In this document: positions 22,561-34,170 of the stretch, piece after piece | Numbering within the stretch: position 1 is the first letter of the stretch | Layout of the letters: the number at the start of each line of letters is the position of its first letter | Assembly: GCF_003265705.1 (NCBI RefSeq) | Contig: NW_020313044.1 | Span: 6,403,188-6,467,187, forward strand | DNA length: 64,000 nucleotides | Direction: 5' to 3' | Source: Callorhinus ursinus | Taxonomy: Eukaryota; Chordata; Mammalia; Carnivora; Otariidae | The notes under the pieces: model-generated | Database searches by the model: none | Seen by the model: the letters and a program-made list of their open reading frames with translations, nothing else | What the model was told of the DNA's origin: nothing | Program-made: the position numbers and the translations under genes

Positions 22561-23029
22561 GAGATGGTAAAACTACAGAAGTAGAATTAATTGCCTACAT
22601 AAATATATAATTTTTTCCATTTCCTAAAAACCCTTGAAATAAAAAACAAAACATAGTCCTTAATTACTGACTCCATTACCTGTTTCCTTTAGTTTAGTTT
22701 TGTTTTCTATTCCTTTTTTGGGGGGAGGATGATTTTAAGAAAAGGAGACTAAGGCTTTTGGAGCCACTGACTCAAACGTTTATTTCTCAGATCTGAAGTA
22801 AAATGTCAAAGAGAGTTTTTCTGGGACTTCCTTGTTTCCTGAATGAGTAACACTGCCCTCTATACCAAGAGCTCTGACCACGCTATATAATTCCCAGTTT
22901 CTTCTCTCACTACAGTTATCTTTCCTCTTAATTTTTTTCTCTCTTTTATCTACTTGGCGAAACACTCTTCATCCTACAAAACCACGCTCAAATGCTCCCC
23001 TGGGACATCTTCCATAATGCCCTGCAGAA
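22561..23029. other. Unassigned stretch
   Basis: Contains a G-rich 'ttggggggaggatg' spot and a chance 61-codon minus frame. Confidence 0.4.
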
Positions 23030-23160
23030 TTAATGACTCATTCATTCATTCAATCGTTTCATTGACTTGACTGACACTGAGAACTTACAATGTGCCACGC
23101 ATTTGAGACAGCTTGAGAAACCAGGCTTAGTTATTGCCATCAAGCTCAAGTTTTTCTTCC
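23030..23160 (-). mobile_element. L2 3' end, minus strand
   Basis: 'tgactcattcattcattcaat' and 'aacttacaatgtgccacgca' mark the antisense tail. Confidence 0.75.
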
Positions 23161-23189
23161 TCACAGCGTTTTGTTTGCAACTAACTGTT

Positions 23190-23422
23190 GGAGTTAAGTT
23201 TGACAAGCACTTAGTTTGCTCCAGGATCTGTGCTAAGCATTCTACTTGCGTTGAAAACTATAACATATGTTTCATTAGTCCCATTTTATAGCTGAGAGAA
23301 ACAAGGCAGAGGGAACCTAAACAATTTGACCAAGATCTCACTGCAGGGTTAAGTCACAGAACTAGGATTTGAATGTAGTTAGACGGAGTTCAGAGGCTTT
23401 GCCTTCATCATGCCATATCATT
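23190..23422 (-). mobile_element. MIR SINE, minus strand
   Basis: 'ccattttatagctgagagaaacaaggcag', 'gatctcactgcagggttaagtcacagaactaggatttgaa' (23333-23372). Its upstream end was entered by the small L1 insertion. Confidence 0.85.
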
Positions 23423-23437
23423 CCTTGCTATATCTTT

Positions 23438-23526
23438 TTTTTTCTTTTTTTAAATTTTTTTATTGTTATGTTAATCACCATACATTACATCATTAGTTTT
23501 TGATGTAGTGTTCCATGATTCATTGT
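23438..23526 (-). mobile_element. Very short 5'-truncated carnivore L1, minus strand
   Basis: Only the last ~90 bases of an L1 are present: T-tail, 'ttattgttatgttaatcacc', 'gtagtgttccatgattcattg'. A perfect 15-bp target duplication 'ccttgctatatcttt' flanks it (23423-23437 and 23527-23541), which proves a discrete target-primed insertion. Confidence 0.93.
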
Positions 23527-23560
23527 CCTTGCTATATCTTTATCCATGCTTTCAGTGTAT

Positions 23561-23959
23561 AGTATTAGCTATTTACCTGGCTGCCACTCTCATTATGCTT
23601 TGAACAATTCCAGAAAGGAGCACAAAGAGAAAAATCGATTCTTTGTCACATAGTACTTGGCATATAAAATATACATTAAAAAATAATCACTGGATCATAG
23701 AAATTGAAATGTTTATTTCCAACGGCAAGAGTGCTTTGATAAATGAAGCATGCCCAGATTGAATTGTGAATTTTTGGAACTGGAGGTATAATTTAGAATT
23801 TGGATGGTGTTCAGTTTTAATCTTGTACTACTTGGCTGGATTCACGTAGTCTAGTTAAAATAGTTTCTTTTATTTTAGGTTATTTTTTTAGAGAAATGCA
23901 TTTGTAGTAAAATATTTAGCTTTTGTTGTATGTTAATAGGAATACATTTTAAATCTTCT
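23561..23959. other. Unassigned AT-rich stretch
   Basis: No recognisable element. Confidence 0.4.
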
Positions 23960-24060
23960 TTGATATAATAATAATAGCAAAAATTTACTAAACATTTACT
24001 CTGCACTTGATACTATGCCAAGCACTTGTACTATCTCACTGAATCTTCTTCAAAGAACTC
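23960..24060 (-). mobile_element. MIR fragment, minus strand
   Basis: 'aataataatagcaaaaatttactaaacatttactctgca' and 'ccaagcacttgtactatctcac'. Confidence 0.65.
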
Positions 24061-24080
24061 TGACACACAAACTATTTTTA

Positions 24081-24565
24081 TTCCCAACTTGGACTTCTTG
24101 TTTCAGCTCCAATGTGGAAAGAGCTTATAGGTTATCACTCTTGTCTTTACAACAAGAACAACAAAAGCTGGGTAAAAAGATCAGTAACTTCTCCTGAAAC
24201 TGTCAGAGAACCAAGGTTGAGGACAAACAGCCACTCTGAAATATAGAGAGACAGGCACATAGAGATTCACACCCAGAACAGCTTACAGGGGCAGAAGCCA
24301 CTAGAACTATAAACTTGTAGGAACACTTAACGGTGATTTTGGTAAACTGATGAAGACTGAGTGTATACTAGCATGATCATGAGAAACAGTCCCATGGGGA
24401 AGCTACAGCCTCACAGGGGCCCTCAAACTTTCACAAGTTTACCTGCAGGAACCACACCAGATTCTCATAGCAAAGGTCCAGGAAAGATCCTCTCTGAGCT
24501 TCGGTGGACATGTGTTGGGGGGTCGGGGGAGGGCAGTAAACCTGGTGAAATGCTCTCAGAGCTTT
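24081..24565 (+). mobile_element. Ancient L1M 5'-region fragment (provisional)
   Basis: 'gaaacagtcccatggggaagc', 'cagcctcacaggggccctcaaactttcac' and 'ggtccaggaaagatcctctctgagcttcgg' resemble the non-coding 5' region of old L1M elements. The young L1 starts immediately downstream. Confidence 0.4.
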
Positions 24566-25670
24566 CTACTTTTGGAACTTCATCAAGATAAAAAGCTTCT
24601 GCACAGCAAAGCAAACAGTCAACAAAACTAAGAGGCAGCCCACGGAAAGGGAGAAGATATTTGCAAATGACATTACAGATAAAAGGCTGATATCCAAGAT
24701 CTATAAAGAACTTCTCAAACTCAACACTCAAAAAATCCTAACTCAGTCAAAAAAATGGGCAGAAGACATGAACAGATACTTCTCCAAAGAAGACATACAA
24801 ATGGCTAACAGACATATGAAGAAATGCTCAACATCACCAGCCATCAGGGAAATAACAAATCAAAACCACCATGAGATACCACCTTACACCAGTTGGAATG
24901 GCAAAAGTTAACATAACAGGAAACAACAAATGTTGGCAGGGATGTGGAGAAAGGGGAACCCTCCTACACTGTTGGTGGGAATGCAAGCTGGTGCAGCCAC
25001 TCTGGAAAACAGTATGGAGGTTCCTCAAGATGTTAAGAATAGAGCTACCCTATGACCTAGCAATTGCACTACTAGGTATTTACCCCGAAGATACGGATGT
25101 AGTGAAAAGAAGGGGCACATGCACCCCAATGTTCATAGCAGCAATGTCCACAATAGCCAAACTGTGGAAGGAGCTGAGATGTCCTTCAACAGATGAATGG
25201 ATAAAGAAGATGTGGTTCATATATACAATGGAATATTACTCAGCCATCAGAAACGATGAATACCCACCATTTGCATCGACATGGATGGAAATGGAGGGGG
25301 TTATGCTAAGTGAAGTAAGTCAAGCAGAGAAAGACAATTATCTTATAGTTTCATTCATATGTGGAACATAAGCAATAGCATGGAGGACCAGAGAGGAAGG
25401 GAGGGAAATCGGAAGGGGGACAAATCAGAGAGGGAGACAAACCGTGAGAGACTATGGACCCTGGGAAACAAACTGAGGGTTACAGAAGGGAGGGGGGTGG
25501 GGGGGATGGGGTAACGGGGTGATGGGTATTAAGGAGGGCACATGTTGTGATGAGTCCTGGGTGTTATACTCAACTAATAAATTGTTGAACACTACATCAA
25601 AAACTAATGAGGTACTATATGTTGGCTAACTGAGCATAATAACAACATAATAATAACAAACAAACCAAAA
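24566..25670 (+). mobile_element. 5'-truncated carnivore L1 (ORF2 end plus 3' UTR)
   Basis: Begins inside ORF2 ('cttcatcaagataaaaagcttctgc'), runs through the ORF2 C-terminus, then the G-rich 3' UTR ('aggggggtgggggggatgg') and ends in an A-rich tail near 25645-25668. Length about 1.1 kb against roughly 6-7 kb for a full L1, so it could never mobilise itself. Low divergence from the 39-kb copy suggests carnivore-era activity. No clear target duplication was found. Confidence 0.92.
24871..25371 (+). pseudogene. L1 ORF2 C-terminal remnant, 166 codons open
   Basis: Frame beginning [13 protein letters not shown]. It carries the Cys/His-rich C-terminal motif of L1 ORF2p (residues about 21-38, C-x3-C then HCWWEC), the '[10 protein letters not shown]' block (residues about 118-127) and the terminal '[22 protein letters not shown]' region, ending at the natural ORF2 stop. 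The endonuclease and RT domains are absent. Just upstream, an extra A in 'gggaaataac' (compare 'gggaaatac' at 38857-38865) shifts the frame and makes an in-frame stop, so the frame is a relic, not a gene. Confidence 0.93.
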
Positions 25671-26470
25671 AAGCCAACTTTCCAAGGAAAAGATGTGGCC
25701 AGCATGACCTCTGCTGGGGGAAGGGCTTTCCTCCTAAAGCAACCCCCCTCTAGCCTTTATGTCTCACATAAGGGCGGGAAGAGGGGGGAACCATAGTCAA
25801 CATAGGCGAAGACTTCAAGAATATAGAATGGGAATGCCACACTCCAGGGTGTGTGTGGGAAGCAGGGCAAGAAAGTTACGCCTCTGGAGAAACACGTGTG
25901 AAAGCTGCAGCTCAGAGAAGGGATCTATTGAAAGATTGTAATTTCATTATAAAATTATGTAATGTTCTCCCTCTCTACACCTTGTCACCGCAGGAACAGG
26001 GCTCTGGTATAATAACAGTGGATTATAGCTCAAAGAGCTGCAAGATACACATTCTCTCTGAGAAGAAGTACTTAGGGAAGCCCAAAATCAAGGGGAGAGA
26101 CAAAAACAAGGATACTAGAAGAATTTGAACCTCTGGCACCTAGAGTGACAGCAAGCGTTAAATGTAGCCCAACTCCTAGGCAGATTAACACAAATCCCCA
26201 GCTAAAGTTCCTAATACTCAAGATAATAGCAAAAACCCAGACTGTTCGAGCTTGATTGTCTGGATTTTGATCTGAAAGATGCTAAAAATTGAGGCAAGGG
26301 TAGGTTTTGGGTATACCTGTTAAGAGAATTACCTGAAATCTTTATTATCTTTCCCGATATTTGAGAACGCAATCTCAATGAAAGCCTGCCAACTCCACTA
26401 CTAGTTAGAGCCAAAGAACTAAACTATCAAATCTGGATTATACTAGCCATCAGTCTTGGTTCATATAAGA
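25671..26470 (+). mobile_element. Possible continuation of the ancient L1M fragment
   Basis: 'ctcctaggcagattaacacaaatccccagc' and neighbouring A-rich text read like old L1 5'/ORF1-side sequence and could be the downstream half of the element at 24.1-24.56 kb. Not proven. Confidence 0.3.
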
Positions 26471-26619
26471 GCTGAGAAAGTATGAGAAATGGCCATTGGT
26501 GGAAGAAAATACATCAAGACCTGTCTCCTCTATTTCTGGGCTTTTGCACTTCCAAACCACAACCTGACAGGCACCCCAAGCTCAAGGTTAGTATCAAGCT
26601 GTTGCAAGTTGCCAAACAC

Positions 26620-26925
26620 AGAAGGAAAGAGGCTTTTATTTCTGTTATGGGTGCTCCACTGCCCAAAAACATTTTCCTCCTCTCATTACTTTTCCTTCAA
26701 CAGTCAAATCACACGTCCCTCCTCTGCGGAAGCTTCCTGAATCTCTATCTCCAGCCTTCCTCAAGATTCTCATGACAGTGTATTCTTTACTCTGTTAATG
26801 CACAACTATACCTTACTCTGTGCATGTCCATTTTCTCCAGTAGAGTGAGAGTTCCTCCAAAGCAGGATGCCTTATTCATCTTTCCTCCCCGGTATCTAAA
26901 TGGGGGGTTGGTGCATACATGGAAA
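26620..26925 (+). mobile_element. L2, plus strand
   Basis: 'gtccctcctctgcggaagcttcctgaatc' (26717 on), 'gtagagtgagagttcctccaaagcaggatgccttattcatctttc' (26840-26884) and 'tatctaaatgg' give the L2 3' end. Confidence 0.75.
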
Positions 26926-26939
26926 GTGATCAAAGGATG

Positions 26940-27200
26940 ATACTGTGAGGTATAATGATGATAATAGTAACAGAAAAGATTGATTTATTGTGTACATCAT
27001 TCTATGCCAGGTTCTCTGTTAAGAATATGCATTATCTCATGCGATTCTCACAGTAATCCTTATAAGGTGAATACTGCTATCACTGCTATTTGTTTAAGCA
27101 AGGAAATTGAGGCTCAGAGAGGTAAAGTAATTGCCCATGTGTCCCAGCAGGGTACAATTTGAACCCAGATGGCTTGCTTCCAAAGCCCATTCGTAGGCTA
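26940..27200 (-). mobile_element. MIR SINE, minus strand, near full length
   Basis: 'atgatgataatagtaacag', 'tctatgccaggttctctgtta', 'attatctcatgcgattctcac', 'aaattgaggctcagagaggtaaagtaattgccca' (27103-27136) and 'atttgaacccagatggct' cover almost all of MIR. Confidence 0.93.
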
Positions 27201-27311
27201 AGAAACACTGCCCTACTGTGAATATCCCATCATTAAAAGACAGACATAACTTCTGAAATAGGAAAATGTTTTTATCCTTTTTTAGTATGGAATGATGCCC
27301 TGCTAGAGTTT

Positions 27312-27512
27312 TCTTTTTTTTTTAAGATTTCTATTTATTTATTTGACAGAGAAAGAGACAGCGAGAGAGGGAACACAAGCAGGGGGAGTGGGAGAGGGAG
27401 AAGCAGGCTTCCCGCGGAGCAGGGAGCCCGATGCAGGGCTCGATCCCAGGACCCTGGGATCATGACCTGAGCCGAAGGCAGACGCTTAACAACTGAGCCA
27501 CCCAAGTGCCCC
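27312..27512 (-). mobile_element. SINEC, minus strand, young-looking
   Basis: Close to the arctoid SINEC consensus: 'gcttcccgcggagcaggg', 'ctcgatcccaggaccctggg', 'gacctgagccgaaggcagacgcttaac' and head 'gagccacccaagtgcccc'. A target duplication is not clear. Confidence 0.93.
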
Positions 27513-28366
27513 TAGTAAGTTCTGTTTTCTTACCCAGAAGATATATCTCAGAAATATCTCAGTTATTCCTGGGAAGAACTTAGCAAATTGCCTTTAGGAG
27601 TGTAACTTTCCTTTTGAGTCACTGAGGGTAGAACTCCTTAAAAGAGTGGGTGTGTTAGGAGGATGAGCAAATGGCTCCCCTGCCAAGGAGAGGGAGCAGC
27701 ATGAGATCTCTGGATTGGGGGATATAAGAAGAGACTCTGCCGTGTCCCCAGGGAAGGGACTGGGGGAAAGGAAAATCATCAGGACTCCCGATCCATGAGA
27801 TGTAGGAATCCTGAGCTAGTCTGTCTGAACCCAGCATCTAGGAGCTTGCTGGTGGCTTGGTTAAGGAGCACTATTCTGAATGCTAGGAATGAGCCTGCAT
27901 TAGCATCTATGGCAGAAGCCAGAACAGAGGATACACACTGCCACCATGGTCCTCTAAACCAGCTGGGTGTCCCCTCAGCTTCACTAACTGTTTTTCTCTA
28001 GAGCAGCTGCCACAAAGCTGCCAGCACCTCTCTCCATGGTCACAGTTGAAGATGACGTGCCCTTATTCCAGCTGCTGAAGGGGACTCGACTACAATAGTG
28101 GGGGTTGAAAATACCCCTGATGCAATCATATTAAAATGGCTTGCTGTGTTATGAGCTATTTGCCTGTGTCTATATTAGGTTTTTCTTTTTACCAATTTAA
28201 TTTCATCTGACAACAACAGAGATACATAATTTGGGACAGAATTTAGACATGACTGGAGTCACCTATAAGGGGCTACTGGAGTAAATCTAGTAACTGCTGG
28301 TAGACGCCGTCTATATGCAAGAAGACGCTCTGCTTAAGGTAACAAGAGATCAAGGTGAGGTGGAGT
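27513..28366. other. Unassigned stretch
   Basis: Short overlapping frames on both strands; no domain or repeat seen. Confidence 0.45.
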
Positions 28367-28473
28367 GAGCTTTTTCCCCATATTATAGTAGGCAAAGACT
28401 TGGAAATCCTCATTTTTCTTGTTCATGCTGGAAAGGTGTGAGCTCTACAACTTTGACATTAGCTCAATTCAAG
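28367..28473 (+). repeat. Related segment pair, copy A
   Basis: Aligns collinearly with 30018-30123: 'gagctttttccc', 'ggcaaagacttggaaatcctcattttt', 'ggaaaggtgtgagctctacaactttgacattagctcaattcaa'. About 70 percent identity by eye. Not a family I recognise. Confidence 0.65.
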
Positions 28474-28490
28474 CTTAAAATATAGTGGAG

Positions 28491-28492
<2 letters not shown>

Positions 28493-28531
<39 letters not shown>
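28493..28531. repeat. (AC)n microsatellite, about 19 units
   Basis: Pure AC run directly after copy A of the related segment pair. Long enough to be polymorphic. Confidence 0.97.
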
Positions 28532-28533
<2 letters not shown>

Positions 28534-29564
28534 AGCAAAACGGGGTGGGAAAGAAAAAGCAGAAAAGCTTCAAAGAATGAAGTCAGCCAGTCTTTAAACT
28601 CTTTAGAGGCTTCTTAAATCCCATCCCTCTACTGGCTGATGGTCCATTTTTGCTCGGATTGCATTTCAGGTCTGCCTTAATGACCTGCCTTGAACCTTTA
28701 TTTCTGTCACCAGATAATTTGCATCTTACAGACATGATTTCTGCCTCTAAATGTACATTCTCAGAATTGCATCAGAATCAAAATGCTGTTAAAGAGAGTC
28801 TCTATTTCTGAGTTGAGTTGTGGAGAAAACATAGCTGCAAATTGCATTCACTCTCTTCTTCCACAGGCCAAGACATCTTCCTAAAATATAGTAACTCATC
28901 TTGCAAAAGAATTTTGGTCACTCTCACCACTTTCAATACCACTGAGGATGCTCAAAAGCCTCTAGCATGCATTCAGATTCTGGATTTAAACTGTGAATAC
29001 AAAAAGGACTATACCGAACGAATGCAACCTGCTAGGAATGCACCCTTACTTTGAAGCTCTAGCTCCCTGAGGACCTATCAGGGCTCCTAAGATGGCCTGT
29101 ACCTTAATGCAATGTGGAAATGAGGGGAAATGGACCACAGCTCCCTCCCTTTCATCTTTCTTACTTCTAGGAGACTTAACTTTACACAGGATAGGCTAAT
29201 GGAATTTTCCAAAGGGAAGTTACAAAGGGAACTCTTACTTCTGGGGTTTTAAGCAGTGGCTCTACAGAAAATGTTGAGCTCTGGGTTTTTCCCATCATCC
29301 ACAGGCACATCACTGATAGTTAATCCTGAAGGATTCAAGATATGCCTGGTTCATTTCAGACTCCATAGAGTCAACAATAACAGAAAGGTGGCTTTCAATT
29401 CAGGAGAGACTAGTTTCCTAGCAACAAAGGCCACAGGAAGTTGAGACACATTAAGAAAGATAAGGAAACACAATGCTATGATTGCTCTGTGGCACTGAAA
29501 TTCCTCTTTAGACCTGAACTTCCAATTTGCCTATTTTACAAATTAATTATTGCTCTCACCAGCA

Positions 29565-29568
<4 letters not shown>
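28532..29568. other. Unassigned stretch
   Basis: A 78-codon plus frame (28818-29054) begins in 'MWRKHSCKLHSLSSSTGQ' but has no known domain. Confidence 0.4.

Positions 29569-29600
<32 letters not shown>
29569..29600. repeat. (TG)n microsatellite, 16 units
   Basis: Pure TG run, the reverse-complement motif of the AC tract about 1.1 kb upstream. Confidence 0.97.
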
Positions 29601-29604
<4 letters not shown>

Positions 29605-30017
29605 AACAAGAAAGAATTCATGGTGCTTTGTCATAAAGCGGCAGTACTGTAGACTGAACTACACTTTTCATCTCAATTTAAGATTTTGAGAAATATCTGC
29701 AGGGATATCTTTTTGACAATGGTAGACCTTTTGAGCTGAGAATTTAAAAGATTCTTTGCTCTAAAAATGAGAACTTTTCAGCATGTCTAATTTTCTCATG
29801 AATGGCGAATTAGCAAATAAGCTATTTGGGTGTTTAATCTCTAATCTGCATAATAATAAATGCTCTCAAAACAAAATCATCTATTTTATATTCTTAGTGG
29901 AAAACCACTTTACACAAATTTTAGAGGAAATGTAATGCTTTGCATCTAGAAAGCCAATATTTACCTTCCAGTTTTTATGCAGCTGTGAATAATAATTAGT
30001 CATTCTCCTCAAGCTCT
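29601..30017. other. Unassigned AT-rich stretch
   Basis: No element recognised. Confidence 0.4.
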
Positions 30018-30123
30018 GAGCATTTTCTCCAAGAGAATTTAGACAAAGATTGGGAAACACTCATTTTTCATGCTCAGGCTAAAAAGATGTGCACTCTAGA
30101 ACTATGACACTAGATCAATTCAA
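30018..30123 (+). repeat. Related segment pair, copy B
   Basis: Collinear with 28367-28473: 'gagcattttctcc', 'gacaaagattgggaaacactcattttt', 'aaaaagatgtgcactctagaactatgacactagatcaattcaa'. A purine-rich GGA tract (30130-30198) follows. Confidence 0.65.
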
Positions 30124-30269
30124 ACCACGTTGGAAGAGGCAGGGGGAGGAACAGAGGGGGAGGAAGGAGAAATACAAAGAGGAGGAACAGGAGAGACTGG
30201 TCACTGCCTGAGTTTAATTCAAAATACTTGTAGATTTGTGGGTGTCAGGAAGAGCGGGAGCTTCATATA

Positions 30270-30520
30270 ACACTTAACTGTCATGGCGACCACTTACTGG
30301 GCACTTACTGTGTGGGGATCTTGGGCTAAGAGCTTTATATCCACCATCTCATTTAATCCTCACATCAACCTGTGAACTAGACTCTGTTATGATCCCTTTT
30401 TTCTAGAAGATAAAGCAGATACTGAAAGGTTAAATAACTTGCCCTAAGTTACCCAGCTGCTAAGTGGAGGAGTCTAACTGGAGCTGCTGAGCTTAGTCTT
30501 CCTAAACTGCCATCTGTTAG
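30270..30520 (-). mobile_element. MIR SINE, minus strand, near full length
   Basis: 'cacttactgggcacttactgtg', 'atctcatttaatcctcacatcaacctgtgaac', 'ggttaaataacttgccctaagttacccagctgctaagtgg' (30429-30468). Confidence 0.93.
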
Positions 30521-30540
30521 CACTTAGCTATTCACATTAT

Positions 30541-31469
30541 CTAACTTATCCCTGAAAACCAGAAACAGCATTTGGACCCGGCCCATCCCACGGCAGAGTT
30601 CCCGTTCTTTGTCACTAGCCTACTGCCCTTCCATTAGGGTCCTCCTCCCAAAACTAGTTTGCAAGTTTGTGTAGGATACACTCAGAGCTCCAAGGAAGAT
30701 GTTTCATAGATTGCACAAATGCCAGGACATTTTTGGCCTCAGTCAAACTTTAAATTGCCCAAAGATCTCATTCATTTTTGTCCATTTAAAATATTGAGAT
30801 TCCACCTTAGATTTGATTTGAAAAAAAAAAAGGACAAATACAAAGCAGGACACTAAACCACAATTTAATGTCTTTCATCCTTCTCCCATGCTGACCGATG
30901 CCTACAGGGCTGAATGTCTTCCTTTAATTTTTTTTTTTACTTTGTATTCAGATATTTTGGGCATAATTGAGAATATTTCCCCCAGTGCAGACTTCCTTTC
31001 CTGAATGACTCAACACACTTAAAAAGAAAGCAAACAGAAAGCATACCTTTAAGGAACGATTATACAAGGAAATAATTGTCAAGTCAAGAGAATGGAATAA
31101 TTATGCCAGAACATATGGTCTCCTTGTTACTCCTTGTGGTACTCATGTGCTCTGCACTGACTGGCTCACACTGAGGACTTGGGCAATCTTTCCTCTTTTC
31201 TAAGTCTTCAGGACCTCATTTGTAAAACAACCTATAACACTAACCTTTCAGATGCTGTGAAGTGGAATGGGATAAAATCATGATATAAATTTGCAAACCC
31301 AAATTTTGCTATGCAAATTTTTTTCCTCAATTTCAACTGAAATCTTCTCCAAGTCTTTACCTACCATACTGGTGTGAAATTCAAGCACAGTCATTCCTAG
31401 GAATCCCCTGTCCTGTCATTGTCCTGCATTTGTCAAAGCACCAGAGACTTCTCTAGACACCTGCCTCTC
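30541..31469. other. Unassigned stretch
   Basis: Contains A- and T-runs (30823-30834, 30930-30939) but no element I can name. Confidence 0.4.
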
Positions 31470-32100
31470 CTAGGTGCCAAGGAGACATTCCCTGTCTCTG
31501 CAAATCCGGTGGCTCTGCTCTGTCTTGGCACTCTTGGGGCACAGACTGTCAAAGAAACAACATGTTCTGACACTTGTTAAAATGGCAAGGCAGACTTTAT
31601 TTAGGACTATCACAATAGGGATAGAGACTACTAAAATGGAGTTCTATAGTTGGGAAGAGAGAGTGGACTCAATTCCAAATATGACAAGGAAAAGTGGGAT
31701 TCATAGCCAGGGAACAGAGTGGGGTCAGGGGTCGGTGGATGGAAAATTACTAAGACAGTCGGGTAATTCTTGCTAAACTGGCCCACCAAGATTCTTACTG
31801 AAGGCCAGCCAGGGTGATTAGATATCACCAAGGGATGATGGAGGATGTGGAATTGGATCAGATCAGATCTCAAAAGTGGGGGATTCTGGCTAAACTGACT
31901 TAGCAGGATTCTTGCTAAAATTAGACTCTATAAGGACAGAGACAGAAGCCCAGGTTTGGCCACATCAAGCAGAGGGCTAAGAGGAGCCTGACTAAGGTTT
32001 GCTCATGGAGAAAATCTTTGTCACCATTACTATAGAGAATAGGAGTTTGTGCCTAGAGTCCACCACCCTTTGTATATCTGGAGTTAAGCCATCTTCTGAG
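31470..32100 (-). mobile_element. Probable old retroviral-type LTR, antisense
   Basis: 'ggcaaggcagactttattta' (antisense polyadenylation-signal region), 'atagttgggaagagagag', 'catagccagggaacagag', 'gattagatatcaccaaggg' and 'gtcaccattactatagagaatagg' form the layout of an antisense LTR. It holds an internal direct repeat (31772-31802 and 31889-31919). No coding region is attached. Confidence 0.4.
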
Positions 32101-33534
32101 GCCACTTACAAAGAGGGGACTACAACTACACAAACCTAGACCTCTTCCTGATCTGGGGAGGTGGGTGGATGTGGAACACAGCCAGTGCCATCTTTAAGGA
32201 GTTGAGATGTTTATATGAACCAGGAAGAGCTTCTGGCCCTGCCACAAACCTACCATGGATAAAGAGAACACAAACCTAACTACCTGCTAGAAATGGGAGA
32301 GAGGGGAGCAGTACGCTCATAGACCACAAAACTCAAATTAGTACCTCAGTAAAATCCCCTGCCCTCTAAGTACAGTATCTAGTTCTGGGCCCATCACACA
32401 GTAGGAACTCAAGGAGGAACCCTTATTTTTATTCTGTTAAGGGGAGTCAATCTCCCTGGTCACTGATTGTCAAACTCACATTGTGTTTTAATTCCAGCAA
32501 AGCCTCTCATCTCAGGAAAGCTTATAGAGAAGTCCCATCTGTTGAAAAAGAAAGAACAAAAGGACCACATTGCTGCCCTGGTGACCCACCCGCTGCCCTC
32601 CTCACAAGAAACCCGAGAGCACATTTGGAAAGCTGGTGCCCTCACTCAGGGACTGTTAAATTTCTTTGGTACCCATTATGTTTTAGAATACCAAAATAAT
32701 AATGCATAATAAGTCTGCCATCATATTTCACTGGATTTAAGATGTATCAATTATCACATATGCCATTATTTTGTGAATCACCAGCCAGTAAAAAATGCAG
32801 TCGAAGAAACTATGACACGCCATTGCTTATAAAACACATCTGTCTTTCAGACATGTTAAAATGTGGGAAAAAAATGTGCTTTAGAATTGGCGAGATTTAG
32901 CAATGAGATGATTTTTTAAGCAGTGAAGGAAAATGCAATCCAAAGCAAGCAAGGTATTTAAGGAATATTGTTTGAATTTTCCTGTTTTAATTGACAATCC
33001 TCTCCATGTACTGATGATAAAAATGACAACTTTTTTTATAATGATTTAGAAGAGGGATGTGAAATGAAAGAATATGCAAGACTGCAGAAGGCCTGGGAAA
33101 TTAATTTGGTACAGGTAGACGTTCTGTTTAAAAATGCTAACTCCAAAAATTCAAGATAAAAACAATGGTATTATTGTACCAAATTCTTCTTAATTTATCT
33201 AATAACACTCAAATAAGTAGAGAACTATTCAAAAGCAACTCTAGAAAACTAGTTATACATTGTTCATTTAATGCCTTATGGGAACCTATGTACACTTGAG
33301 GAGCAAAATAATTTGTTATTTTGAGAATAGATGTTACAAAAGCCTCCTTTTTAAAAATAATTTTGAAAACAGAAACATTGCTTTACATCCATTACATGCC
33401 CCATGAAACACAGTCTTAAAATAACAGAATTACTTGTGATTATGTTCTTACATACTGCTGTTTTACATTATACTTAATCTCTATGCCTTAACACATAATA
33501 ATTTTTCTCTTTAGAATCAGATTTAGGGACTGTG
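32101..33534. other. Unassigned stretch
   Basis: Two overlapping plus frames (32467-32709) shadow a minus frame; no domain. AT-rich from 32.7 kb on. Confidence 0.45.
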
Positions 33535-34170
33535 AAAACAGCACAAGGAGAGGAACAGATGTTAAGGGCCAACTGTTTCTCCATAAGTGTCTACTACATC
33601 CATCATTTTCAACTGAACAACCCAGGGCAGAGGGCACCCTACTGAGGAATGGGGCTTTGTTGGAACAGTGGGGGGAGCAGAGGTGGAGGCAGTGAAAAGT
33701 GCAGGCAGCTCACAGTTCTGGGCAACCCACTATCTATAACAACATGCTCTGGTGGAAATAAGGCCCTGGCAATGTGGACATAAATGAAGACCAACCAAAT
33801 TAGAACAAGCAAAGCCTGTTTCTTCAGAACTCGCTGCATCAAGGGAGCCAGCCACCATCGATGGTGTTTGGCAGACTCAAAGGCAGACAGAGAAGTGGAA
33901 AAGCCTAGAGTGGAAAAAGAGAAAGCTTCAGGTATGCCTTCACTGGAGCAACTGACATGGGGAAGCTGGAGGCAGACTAATTAGAAGAGGGGCATGTCGT
34001 GTAACAGGGGAACATAACTGACTTTCTCTGGTTGGTCCTACATTGGAAAGAGACAAAAATTAGGGAAGCTGTCAGTTATTGGTTTAGGACTGATTGCTAT
34101 AGAGGTTGTTGTTTGGCTTCCTGGACTGGTTGTTGCAGGTAAGTACTCATTGCTGCAGATTAAGTTTCTT
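33535..34170 (-). mobile_element. Possible old ERV-type LTR, antisense
   Basis: 'tgtttcttcagaactcgctgcatcaagggagcc', 'gtgtttggcagactcaaaggcagacag', 'tggaaaagcctagagtggaaaaag' and 'gtttaggactgattgctatagagg' read like an antisense LTR body. A strong splice-donor-like string 'caggtaagta' lies at 34136-34145. Identification is tentative. Confidence 0.35.

Noticed and set aside
24871..25371. 166-codon frame as a functional gene
   Set aside because: It is the C-terminal end of L1 ORF2 without endonuclease or RT, preceded by a frameshift.
28493..29600. AC and TG microsatellites as a large inverted repeat
   Set aside because: Any AC and TG runs are complementary; the flanking sequences do not pair, so this is coincidence.
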